NCBI GenBank assembly: GCA_030323885.1
Contig: CM059194.1
Span: 31,041,367-31,105,366, forward strand
DNA length: 64,000 nt
Direction of reading: 5' to 3'
Origin: Branchipolynoe longqiensis
Lineage: Eukaryota; Annelida; Polychaeta; Phyllodocida; Polynoidae
Shown: piece by piece, positions 26,701 to 39,402 of the stretch
Position numbering within the stretch: the stretch's first letter is position 1
Layout: every line of letters starts with the position of its first letter
The notes under the pieces: generated by a model
Seen by the model: the letters and a program-made list of their open reading frames with translations, nothing else
What the model was told of the DNA's origin: nothing
Databases searched by the model: none
Made by a program: the position numbers and the translations under genes

Positions 26701-29700
26701 TTCCACCTGCTGCCGCTGGCCTTGCCTCCTTTCTTTGTGGCTCCTCCTCTATCACAGCGATGCTGGGGGATCGATTCCTTTTGTTTGCTGTTGTCTCTAT
26801 GGCATCCATCCGTTCGTATAATCATTTAGTGGCGATTTGTATCTGCTCCGCTAGGGTGTCTGCCATTGTTTGCTTCATTATATCGAGTTGCGTGGCATCG
26901 CCGTCGTTAGTGTTGGCATCTCCGTGTCTGCATTGGCTGCAGTGTCTTTATTCAGCCTAGTTACCATTAGGGCCTTCCCCAGGTTTTTGCATCCTTGGTG
27001 GTCTTCCGGGCTCATCCACTGGGTCCGGTCACTGGCGTTTGTTTGCTCTCGGCATGATTAATGGAGGCGTTCAAAATTGGAGGTCAGCTCGTGTTGTCGG
27101 AGTGGCGTCTTGTCTGTAAGTGCCGTTGTCAGTGGACGCGTCCGCTGGCGTGCGTGTCTTAGCTCGTTAGTCCTCCGCGAGGGTGCTTAGTTCTTAGTTA
27201 AAACGATAGGTGGAACCAGGTGTAGTCCTCCCTCCGCGCCAGAATTACACACGTTGCGGGCACAACATGGACAATCTGCAGGCATATAAATCCCAGCTGG
27301 CAAAAGTCCAGACTGGCAAAAGTCTCGGCCGGGAAAGTGTTGGTTGGCAATTATCGGCTGGTAAATAGCAGGTGGCAAATCACGGGTGACAAATGTTCTG
27401 ACAGTTGATCAGAATAGTTCATAATGACCCACATTCATTGATTCTCATCGGCGATTGTATCACCAAACCACAAACCAGAACACCATTAATTAAAACATTA
27501 CTAGAGTCTGTGCACTTTTTCTGTGAATGAATAATGTGTGTTAGTGGCAGCCTGATGAATTACCTGATTAACTACACTCTAAGTGGCCAGCCGTTCCCTT
27601 AGCATATTGTGATGGCCCACGGTCTTCCCATACTGTCACGCCCCCACGGAAGAACGGCAAGATTTTATTACAAAAACTCTCTGCTCTCCGCGGCGTCAAC
27701 AGTCAACTGACCCGCCCCCTAACTCACCATGTCCCACGTCGCCTCTATAGGTGGGTGGGTGGTGAGCTAGCCACACGCAGTAGAGGGCAGCCCCGTCGGG
27801 GTCTGCCCGGTACCTACCCTGCCGCCATGTAGCGCAGTTCAGTGTAACTGCATAGGTGTGCGGCGTAGGGTCTGCTGCCACCGCGTGGTAGTGGGGTTCA
27901 TGTACATACTACTACACTATTAAACTGATCTGTTCTCAGCCAAATGTTCGTCGGCAGGATAATCACATAACTTGCAGCATATCCCACAACAACGCGTATG
28001 TCTGCCCACCTCCTTTCTCAACCCGCATTTCGTTATTCCTGCTAATGTATTGTTAGTATACCATGATTCTATTTTATATTCACTTCAACTGTTATAAATA
28101 TTAAGCTTTTTCCCCCTAGAAAAAGGGGATAACAGCGAAATATTTGCATGCCCAACTCTGATGAAACCTCCAAATTTTCATCAAACCGTATCAGCTTTTT
28201 TACGTGTTAGGTTTAAATGGAAATATAATAATAAAACTTAAGTATGATGGAATAGAATAATAAAAAGCAAGTATAGAGAAATGATATTCCCGAGGGGGAG
28301 GAATCAAGCATATACATATGGAATGGAAATAGCAGAAATAAGCTTAATTAAAAAGCAAGTATAAAGAAATTACATTTCTGAGGGGAAGGAATCAACCCCC
28401 ATATATATTGAAATATATCGAGAAAAAAATAAATATATATGCATATATTTATGAATATTATTTTATTCATATATATACTTATATATCTGTATATTTAAAA
28501 AGGCCTCACTCGTGAATAGCTGATGTGTAGCTAAAAATATGAGTATTAGTCATCTGAAGCAGCATGAACAGTAACAATATGTTCTTTTATGTAGCTAGGG
28601 AACGGCGGGGGTGGCAATACTAAAGTAAATGCGATCTATACTGTGACATCCACTAGAATGCAACTGATGTCAGTATAGCAATACTCTACATCTAACAGAC
28701 TCATTAGTAGTCCAGTCTAGCATCATGCACCAAAGACGATGCACTAGAAAAAAATATACATATATAACAAACAAGTAAAAAAACAAACAAAAAAGGAAAA
28801 AGAAACATACACACATAAACAAATACACAATTATTGCAAATTCGCGAATTTAACACAACAATTAAATTATGCAAAGAAAACTTTTTTTATCATTAACAAA
28901 AAAAAGTGATTTTTTTAAAAACTTTCAATCGCTCATACCTCTACTAGTGGATGATGAGAGAGTAATTCCTGAAAGTCAACAGCCAGTTAGAACTAGTCAG
29001 ATTAATCGGTAGAATGATAATCCCCCGCTTTAATACTGTTTAAATTATCTTACTTAGAATTGAGGAAAATTTCAGCAAAATCTTAGCAATATTTTCTGAC
29101 GATATTTATGTGATTTTCTTCGGATGAGTACGATGATTCGATTCGAGGTAAGAATGTTATTTATTTTCACAGAGTGAGAATTTAAATGATGTGAAGCCAC
29201 AGTCAGACGCTTACCACAGACAAGGTCTTGTTTATTTGATTAATCGCAAATATAGGTTGGTAAGACATGCACATTTCCAATTTCCTACCGATGGTGCTGG
29301 ACATTGATTAATTGATTAATTATGATCCATCTGCAGGTGATAGTATAAATCAAGTAAACGAGTACAAAACCTATACAAAGAATTACCAGAATTCCCTTGC
29401 ATACATATAGTCTTAATTGATTTAATATTATTTTGTACTTTCGCTATCTAATTGCAATTTCCCCCATTACTTATTCTGGTGTGGTTTTTCCATGCCTTTG
29501 TTTAAAGCTGCATAGTCCGATGAAAACATCAGATTTTCAAAACCAAAACACTCACCTAGATTTGATTCTACATATCTAACTTAAATACTGGTCGACTTAT
29601 TAAGCATTTGTTGTCACATAGAAGGGCATGCTGAGTCAATTTAATAGAACCTGTTTCTGCATAAGCCTATGGTGTCAAGAGTTTTGGCATGCTTGCCGAA

Positions 29701-30747
29701 ATTAATCTTGCATGCTTGCGCCTCAAATATTTCCAAGGTTAGCCATTTAAGATCAAAGTTACTGCAGACTAAAGTAAGATAGATTATAACAACCAATTTA
29801 ATGTATTTATCTCAGAAAAATGGTTGAAGCTTAAAAGCATCGGACTATGCAACTTTAATATTCCCCTTCCCATTCAAATACCTGATGCATAATGGCCGGT
29901 GCACACCTACCGTTTACGATTCGCGCACTAAAACTCGCGACTCGACCCGACCCGCTTAAAACTGAAAACGGGCCGATTCGTTTTTCGAATCGCGAATCGC
30001 AATCGTAAACGGCCGCTTTTAGCACTAAAAACTGAGTTTTATGCGCGAATCGCAATCGGTAGGTGTGCGCGGGGGGTGCACACCTAGCGATTTTTGGGCA
30101 GTTTTAGACCGTATACGGTAGGTGGGTGCGGAAAAACGGTAGGTGTGTACCGGCCATAAGTTTTTCCCTTTCCACAACAAGCTGGTCATGCACTTATATG
30201 TATAGTTCTTAGCACACACGTAAGTATCTACTCTAGAAGGCTATTTAGATTTTTAATTGCTACACAATGGAGAGAGGTGGACGTAATAAATGAATCTGTA
30301 GTTTCTACAAGATATATGCTGTATAATGGTAGAACATTTCCATACATACATCTTAACTTTATTTGATTTTAACGCATGGGACTAGGTCAATTTGCATAGT
30401 AATTAGTATTGGATAAGTTTACTCCATAGGAATAACACCATTAGATTAAAGCATTATTATTGCTAGAACCTTCAGTTTAATTTCAATTCTGAATTCAACA
30501 TTTATATATGTTTATGTTAAAACAAAGCAGGAGTGCAATTTTATTGTTATATTTGGTTCTAGATGTTTGATTATAAAGACGACAGCACAGTCTTTAGCTC
30601 TCGATACAGTAGTTGGACTGGAGATACTAGTATATATATATATAAATAGGGTATGAATGTACATATATATATATGCATATGTACGCATATATATACTATA
30701 TATATACATGCATATATGTATATATATGCATATCATATATATGTATA

Positions 30748-30796
<49 letters not shown>

Positions 30797-32757
30797 ATAC
30801 ATATCGTTTGGGACCCAAATAAAGCGATCGATATAGGTGAGAGGTCGATCTGTCGAGGTGGTCGGTTAGAGAGGGCTTACTGTATATGTATATATGTGTG
30901 TACATGTACATATCTTTCTTTAAAACATTTAACTTAAAAAAAAAATTGATACTGTATTTATTCTGCCCATAGTGTGTAAGCTCCCATGAGAGCGCTTGTT
31001 TTCAATGCTGGACAGCTGTGAGGAATGCTATGGCGTATGCACGGGTTCCGGTTCCAGGTTGGTATCCGGGACATCCACCAGCATTTATTTATGTCATTAG
31101 TATCTATGTTAGTTTCTTGGATGTTTGGCCGGGGGGGGGGGTAAAACTTCCTGTCATATAACTAATATCGTAGCCTCGAATGTACATCTAGTGAGATGGT
31201 AATAGGCTTGTGGATGAGGATGTGTTCCCAGAATTTGTTTGTTTGTTTTGTTTGCAGCTTTCCTTTCATTTGTGCCCTGTCCCTAGTTAGTGTCTAATAT
31301 ATATATACATATCTATAAATATATGCATAGATGTGTACTTATGTGTATATATGTATATATATATGTATGGATGTAAATATATGCATATTCACACAATATA
31401 ACACAGTGATATCAACTATATTATATTGCATATATATACCATTTTTGAACTGATAATGTGGCCCGTTTCCTATATTATTATATAGGTCTCATCAGGACGT
31501 TTTAGTGATGTACATAAAGATACTGTGCAACTTAATGAAAACAGATGAAGCTGAGAGAAAATAAGGACCGCCTTTTTGCACATATAGGCAGACTACACAC
31601 TACATGAGGTCCTGGGAACAGACGTGATGGTAGCGGGAATGCAGTATATATATGTATAGTGATTCACACACACATATCTATTATATGAGTCAGCCTCACG
31701 AAAATGGGCCAATTGGTGGTTTATTTAAGATGTCAGGGTCGCAATTCTTAAAGTGTAGTGCATTTCTTTGTTCTATATTAAATTATCCTAGAAACAAATA
31801 AGGTTGTTGTATTTTCTCTACCTTTACATTCAGGATAAATTTAAGGACTTTGCAACACCTCTGTCAACGCTAAACTATAAGTATGCCGATCGCCGCCGAC
31901 ATCCAATGCTTGAAGCCGACAACTTTAACAGATGCCGGCGTCGCATTTCTTAAAGTGTAGTGCATTTCTTTGTTTTATATTAAATTATCCTAGAAACAAA
32001 TAAGGTTGTCGTGTTTTCTCTACCGTTACATTCAGGATAAATTTAGGGGCTTTCCAATACCTCTGTCAGTGCTAAACTATAATTATACTGTTCGACTCCG
32101 ACATCCAATGATCGACGCCGACAACTTCCCCCAATTGACCTCTTTTTGTGATCCTGACTATACATATACACATTGGGTGTAATCGATTAATCGACTCTGG
32201 TCACCCGAACCACTTTTTGGCGAATGCGCACATCCTGCAGACTCGGGTCGAATAATCAAATGCGCTTCTCCACGCTCGGGGGGGAAAAAAATGGTGGCCC
32301 TTTTTTTTGTTTCTTAATAGCCGATATAATTACAGCAAAATATGATTTAAATATTTTTATGATGGCATAGTTTAGTGATATTTCCATTTCATTAATCTAT
32401 GTTATTACAAAAAAAATATATGTATGACTGGTACCGAGGCTGTTATCCTGCAGGACGGTACCAGCGCAAATGTGATGTCATCGCTCCTTGCAAACCCCAG
32501 CCAAGAGGTGGGTTACTGGGGTCGGGTTCTTTTGCACACCGCATGTGTATTTGTCAACTCCACTCGCAGTGTTCTATTTGAAATTCTGACGACTCGGATG
32601 ACCTGAGTCGCCCGGGTCGTGTTAATCGATTACGGCCATTGTGGCTGGGTAGGGTCATACATTGATGGGATTGTGTGAACAGGTGACAATATCAAAACAA
32701 ACATCAACTGCAAGTTTCCCTCTAATAACACACCTTGTTTGTTGTATCGGGTATGTA

Positions 32758-32800
<43 letters not shown>

Positions 32801-35800
32801 GTGTATATACATATATTAATATATATATCATCCAAGTCATTTTTGCAAAAAGGGGAGATGTTATATCGGGTATGTTTACGATGGTCCGATTCGCCTGGAT
32901 TAAAGTACTTCCGGTACCTGAGACTGACATGCTTATTATTCTACATTTTACATCGTGTATGCAACTATTACACCACAAACGCCGAACGGGAGTCGTTTCC
33001 GGTGCCGTATGAGGTGGTCAGTCGCTTTTGAAAAAGAAAAAAATCTTTTTGTGATGAATTTGGCACTGATACTGTTTGACCAGTACGATTTTCAATTTAG
33101 GGCCAACTGCGACAAGAAACAATAACAGAAATAGAAAAGAAAGTAAGGTCTTCTTTCATTAAATTTAAATCTTCAATCCAAAATAAATTGTTAAAAGTTT
33201 GGTATTACTAACAAATAATGGACATAATAAATAATATTAGGGTGGCGTAGTAAATAATTAACATAATTTTCCCACCATTAAGGGTTGGTTGTTGGAGTTT
33301 TACGTCCTGGCAACATCTAAGGTCCTATCAGGACGGAACATATCACGGAGTGATATCAAACTGGAATTGGCGGCTATGTGGCCTCATGTAGTTAGGGTAC
33401 TTTAGTTGTTTAAGCAGGGGAAATTTCAATCGTGGACGGTTGGTCTTCCTCATTCCACTGCTCCTTGCCCTATCCTAATAATGCCAAGCACCTGGCTAGG
33501 AAGCGACAAGTATCAATTTTAAAGTCATTGGTTTGACTCGACCAGGATTCGAACCCACGATCCGATGATCTACCAACACGGGAGACGGACGCTCTAACTC
33601 ATTCAGCCATCCCGTCTGGTTTGATGTCAATCTTTTACTGATTGTTTGCAAGTGTGTGGAATGAGCGGGAAGACGCATTGGGTGTCATTGTGAGGGATGC
33701 AAGGAACTGCAACTCCCCCCCCCCCTCTCACTTCACTGCAATATATGTTTATTGTTTGCTTCACCATATCACATGTCTAATTGCATTTCATCTATTGTTA
33801 ATTCATAACTCGCTCATGCCATTGGCATGACCCTCTGTCGGTCACTTCTCTGCTTAGAGAGTTGCATAAACCACTGAATTGCCCAGATCGGCTACCGGAA
33901 TAACGTCATGTCTCTCCCACTTTGGCTTCCACGTTCTCTGTACCCATTAGTAATGATGCCCATCATTATCACTGACTGATTAGGACTACTAGCATTAGTG
34001 TTAGCTATCTCCAAAAAATCATTTTCGCGGCCCTTTATTTTTACTTCACCTTGAACCATGCCAATCTCAGCATCTCAATTTCACACCATCCATGCATTCC
34101 TTTCACTGCTTCAAGGATCAATGATTTTCTCTTCTGTCAACTTCATAGCAGTCCTCCAGAAAGGGCAGCCGGCCAGTTTAATGCACAGTGATGGACTGCT
34201 TCCCTGGAGACAAACTTAATAAGGCCACTGCAAAAATAGACATTTTCCACAAGGCACGCTGCACAGTGAGGCGCTAGCCACATGATTAGTTAGTTCTTGC
34301 CACTGTCATCAGAGGGCAGGTTGGTGGTGGTGGAAAACCCCTATATAAAATAAATAAGACCTTTTCCACATAGCATGTGACACAATGAGCTGTTTCTGCC
34401 CCCGGACATCACTTCATACCAACGCCATGACAGGGGAGATTGGTGGTAGAATTCCTTTATAAAACCTTTTACGCGGAGCATTCTGCACAGTGAGCTACTA
34501 CCACTGCATTAGTTATTCCCAAGACCAGCAGAAAGGCAAGACGGGTTGGTGGTGGAAATCGTCTATCTCAGATTCCCCCTCTCATATTCCAGGACCATCA
34601 CAATCTATCCGAGTTACTCCATGACTAAGGGGGCATGCATAAAGTACTTTACGCTGAAGGGGGGTGGATGAGTATATTGGGAAGAGGTACTTGGTTGAAG
34701 AATGCAATTGGCAGGAGATCTCTGCGTGCTTCAATTGCCAGGGCCACGTTCAGGGTTCGTCTCGGAGGCGCCTCGGAGGCGCCCGTGACGTCAGGCTAGT
34801 CTGAACAACAACAGCAGTTGGTCACCTCGAAAATGGCTGCCCCCATAGGCGGCGGCCATTTGCAATCGAAATGCTGCACTCTGATTGGATGAAACCACTG
34901 CATCTGGTTGCCATTTTCGAGGCGCTTTTTGTCTCCAACCTGAAAAGGGAGGCGTCGCCGAGACATCGCCGAGACGGACCCTGAATGCAAATAGACCAAA
35001 AAGCATCACAGAGATGTCGCCGAGGCGCCTCCGAGACGGACCCTGAATGCGACCCAGATCTTTGCGTGGTTCAATTGCCTGCTGGATCTTGGCATGCACT
35101 TCCTCATTGGTAACATGGTCTATGGATGAGATGTACATGTAGTATCTTGTGGTGGCACTTCATTTCAATGCTTTGCATTCTCATTTGGCAATGTAATGGT
35201 TAAGATGGTCACCCCGGAATGGCAGACGTGTGGGTTCGAGCACGGCACAGGTATGATGGTCCCTCTCTTTTGGAAGCCCCCCCCCCCACACACACCCCAC
35301 TGCCCTTACAAAACTGTGATCAGGATTCTCTACATGCTGAGCTCTATATGGTGTTGAGCCTGCCTTGCAAGTGCACTGGCTGTATAGGTGAAATCATAAG
35401 CATAAAATGACATGAAAACCATTTCAAAGTCAAACCACCAAGTTTGATTGATTGATTGGTGGTTGCTTTACGCCGTGTCGGCAGCATAGGCCATATTCAC
35501 GGCGAGAGATGTTTGTTTTTTGTTCAAACCATCGCTTTTACATGTAAAAGCAGACAATCAATTATGTGCCAATAGACACTCATTAAATTAGAAAGCTCAC
35601 AATCATATATTTGTGGTCAAGGGAAACAAATTCCCATAGAAAAAGAAAAGTTTCATTAATAATAAATAGAATCCATTTAGTAAACTATATAAGGTGGTAC
35701 AGACCAGCTGCCCTCAAAAAGGCTAAAATGTTTTCCTGGTTTACCTTAGTAAAAAGGTCATGCATACTGTCTGCAGTGTAGAACCGTTGGCGCAGGGCCA

Positions 35801-38800
35801 AAAAATCAACGCAACTTAGTCAAATGTGTTTGAGTGTCAGTGCGGACTGACATCCAATACATTCAGGGGGAGGTTCCCCCTTGAGCAGAAAAGCATGTGT
35901 AAGCCACGAGTGGCCAACATGGCAGCGGCTAAGGACCACTTGGTCCCGCCAAGCTCCCGCATGAGTCTGTGGTGGCTTTCCCACAGATGGTTCAATTTCT
36001 TTAAGTTTATTAATGTTTTCATCCCACTCATGTTGCCATTTGGATTTTATGTGGGTGGCTATTAGTGGTTTCAGATCAGAGTGAGGGATCAGACACGGTT
36101 CAAGATCACAGTTCAGGGCCTTCTTCGCAGCCCAATCAGCTCGTTCGTTTCCTTGTATGCGGGCATGGCCAGGCACCCAGCACAGGTGGATATCATACCC
36201 ATCCGTTGTCAGTTGGTTCATTTTATAAACCACCAAGTAAACAGTATTGTAGTAGTCTGCACTCACATCACAGGCAAGAAGCCACATGTATAAGTAAATG
36301 TGGGTAAAGTGGTTGCATCAGGGAGCTTCCATAATCTAATAGTTACGATGATCACCTCAAAATGGCAGGAGTATGGGTTCGAGTCACGCTCTGTGCACGA
36401 TGTTGCCCTTCGTTTGCAACACCCGCAAGTATATATATATACTTTCTTTAAGGAATTCTGAAAAGCGCGTGTGTGTGCTTTGATTTATTAGGAGACTGGG
36501 CACTGGACAGCTTACAGGAGTTTTCCCTCAGGCATAATCTTTCACGCACCGGGCGCCATTTCTATGACTTGCAAATGTCTGCATTCATCTCAAATCCTCA
36601 GAAGCTTATATACAAATCCTCGGGTGCGACTGACGCTGGTCAACATCCGGTGGAGGCGAGGTGGGCCGAGATGGTGCCAGCAATACAGTGTTGTGCCTTA
36701 CGGAGTGTAGCAATATTAATAAGTAATATCCCCTTCCGTATATTTCAGCCCATATCACTTTATCAGGATGTCTGCGGCACCTCATATTCCCAGGCGGTTA
36801 GACGAGGCTCACTGTTGCTTAACTTCATTGATCGAATGAGAAGTAATGCTTCCCATGATATATATATATATATATATATATATACATGAAGTGGGCAAGA
36901 CTATAATTGAGCTGTGGCCGGTGCGGGCTTGGGTCAAGCGAGACGCATATGGAAATTCGGGCTGCTCGCCAAGACAAACCAGCATTGGCCATCAAATGCG
37001 GGGGAAGGGTTCGCTGTTGTAGCTCGTTGCTAGGAGACGTGCCGTGGCATCCCGCACTACTCTCCTAGCAATGTAGAAGGTTCGAGCTGTCGGGCTCGGA
37101 CCCATCAGACATGTTTCATTGGCGCTCTGATGTTTTAGACGATAATATGGCTTTAAATACCATAATTGGGAGTATCTTGACCATAAAGGAAATGGAGGGG
37201 AAGTATTTATTCATACCACTGACATTTGAAGACATTAGATTTTGTTGGTAGGAACAGAAATAAAGTCGTGAGCTCTTAAAATGTGCTTGAGACATTCCTT
37301 GCATTCCTTACCCTTTATGAACAGGTCCCTTATTACACTAACCGTCATGGTCAACACCCTAATGATGGTTCATTATTATATCTATTACTATTGGCCTTCT
37401 GCATAGACGAGGGAGTAATGTAAACATCACAGTATGTAGCCTGATCCTCTCCTCGGGGGTAGAGGCTGTGAACATGTAGTACATAGGCTGTCGGCACTCA
37501 GGCGAGAATATATTAACAAAAACGTGAAATGGCTACGAGATGGAGAGACGGCGGCGGCCAGCAGTAGGAGTGGGGGGGGGGGGGGGGGGTGAGCTAGCCA
37601 CACGCAGTAGAGGGCAGCCCAGTGGGGGTCTGTCGCCACCTAGCGCTGTTCAGTGTAACTGCATAGCTGTGGGGCGTAGTGTCTTCCGCCACCACATGGT
37701 AGTGGGGCTCATGTACAGACTACTACACTATCGACCAAGATTGGGACACCTGGTGGGAAAAATTTAGTAAGGCAATGTCAGTGAACCAGTGGAACAAGAC
37801 CACCACGCTGAACAGATTATTACACCTGTTGCCGGCTTGGGCTGTGGCATGTCGAGAGACGTGATAGCTCGCAAAACTGTGGCTGTTTTCATAAATGGTC
37901 TGAGAAATCGAGAGGAATTCAAAATGATCATTAAACAATGGTCTCCTGGAAGACATACCATGGAAGACATATATCAAATCTTACGCGACCGTGCAGCAAA
38001 ATATAGAATAATACATACAAACCCGGGTATTGCTGGAATAGTTGACACTAAGGCAAAATCAGGGAGCTTGTATGCTACATTAATATACCAAAATGCGGGC
38101 ATAAGTGCCTTGTCAGACCAGGGTCGACACCCTCATAATACTAATGGCTCGTTTAGACCGCCACGAAAGGAATGGCAGGGCCAACGCCCAAATTTTAATA
38201 ATGGTTATCAAGGGAAGTTCCCTCAAACTTTCATAAGAGATAAGGGTAAAGTAGGCCCAAATACAGAATGTTGGCGATGCAGAGGCTTTGGCGATATGGT
38301 CATTAGCTGCCCACCCAGCCATGCAAGATCCTTAGAGGAAGCTATGGTGGACGGGGGCCGTGAGGACCGCGATAATTCCATGCATAATTCCGCAATCTTG
38401 GCTAAGTTATTGGCTGCCAAATACAGCAGAATTGCGGCTATGCCGACACAGCCAAAACAAGAAGAATTTTGTGAAGACGCAACATATTTAAATTAATTAG
38501 AGCTGCAATGCCGGGAGTGTTGTTAGCTGCGTTAACACAGGATAATCTTCTAAGTACAACTGTCAATGGTTGTACTGAATCCCCCATTAACAAACTCTCG
38601 ACAGGTTTGTGCAAGATTAAGGAATCGGGCCCTCATTTTCATGACGAGCCGCTTCATGTGCACCAGGTTTTCCTGGCTGGATTAAAAATGTTTTGCTCCA
38701 ATTCAGTAAAACACAACAATAAAGATTTATGTACGGATTATATTTGAAGGAAAACTGGTCTTCACCTACAAGTGTTCGGTGAGAGAGACAAGTTTGCCTG

Positions 38801-39361
38801 GAATAATTTTCTGCTAAAAGGAAAGATTAATTTGAGAGGTTCGAAAGGTTTTTTCCTTATCGACACTGGTGCGGCCATGTCAGTTATCGGGAAAAGATTC
38901 TTTGATAAACTGAATCTCAACACCAGAAACCTAGTATCAGCAGTAAAACTATTGAATGTAACCGGCCTGTATATTCCATAATTTGGATGCACTGACATAC
39001 CGTTGTGTATTGCAGGCCATATTTGCCAATCCTCGGTTTTGAGTGTAGATATACCTGAAGATGGATGTCATTTTATGAAGCCAGCCTTTCCCCGCACAAT
39101 GGTGAATTCGTAGTGTTGCAACCATATAACTTAGTTGCTCAGTGCCATCTAAGAAGTGACTGCGGTTTGCATGTTTGGCAGAAGATGTTACAATAGGAGC
39201 CCAACTGTCGCGGCATTAATTACAACTGAACAAATAGATGGAGAGGGACAATGTTTAATTGAACCAGACCCTGAAAGGCTTAGGCCTATAGGCATCTCAT
39301 CATTTTCATCCTTGGTAGAAAGATCAACTATATATATTTATATATACCGAAACATCTAGGA

Positions 39362-39402
<41 letters not shown>

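Larger units (their letters stand above)
23590..27060 (-). mobile_element. Second YR (Ngaro-like) retrotransposon, internally deleted
   Basis: Recombinase, RNase H, RT-leader and gag remnants occur in reverse order along the plus strand, so the element is on the minus strand. It is much less GC-rich than the 4.8-kb element but has the same domain order without a methyltransferase. The RT core is missing. I could not define its terminal repeats, so the limits given are those of the coding remnants. Confidence 0.8.

Noticed and set aside
36473..36889. 138-residue plus-strand frame
   Set aside because: No family resemblance. It ends in a TA microsatellite and has no supporting splice context in the CLC intron.
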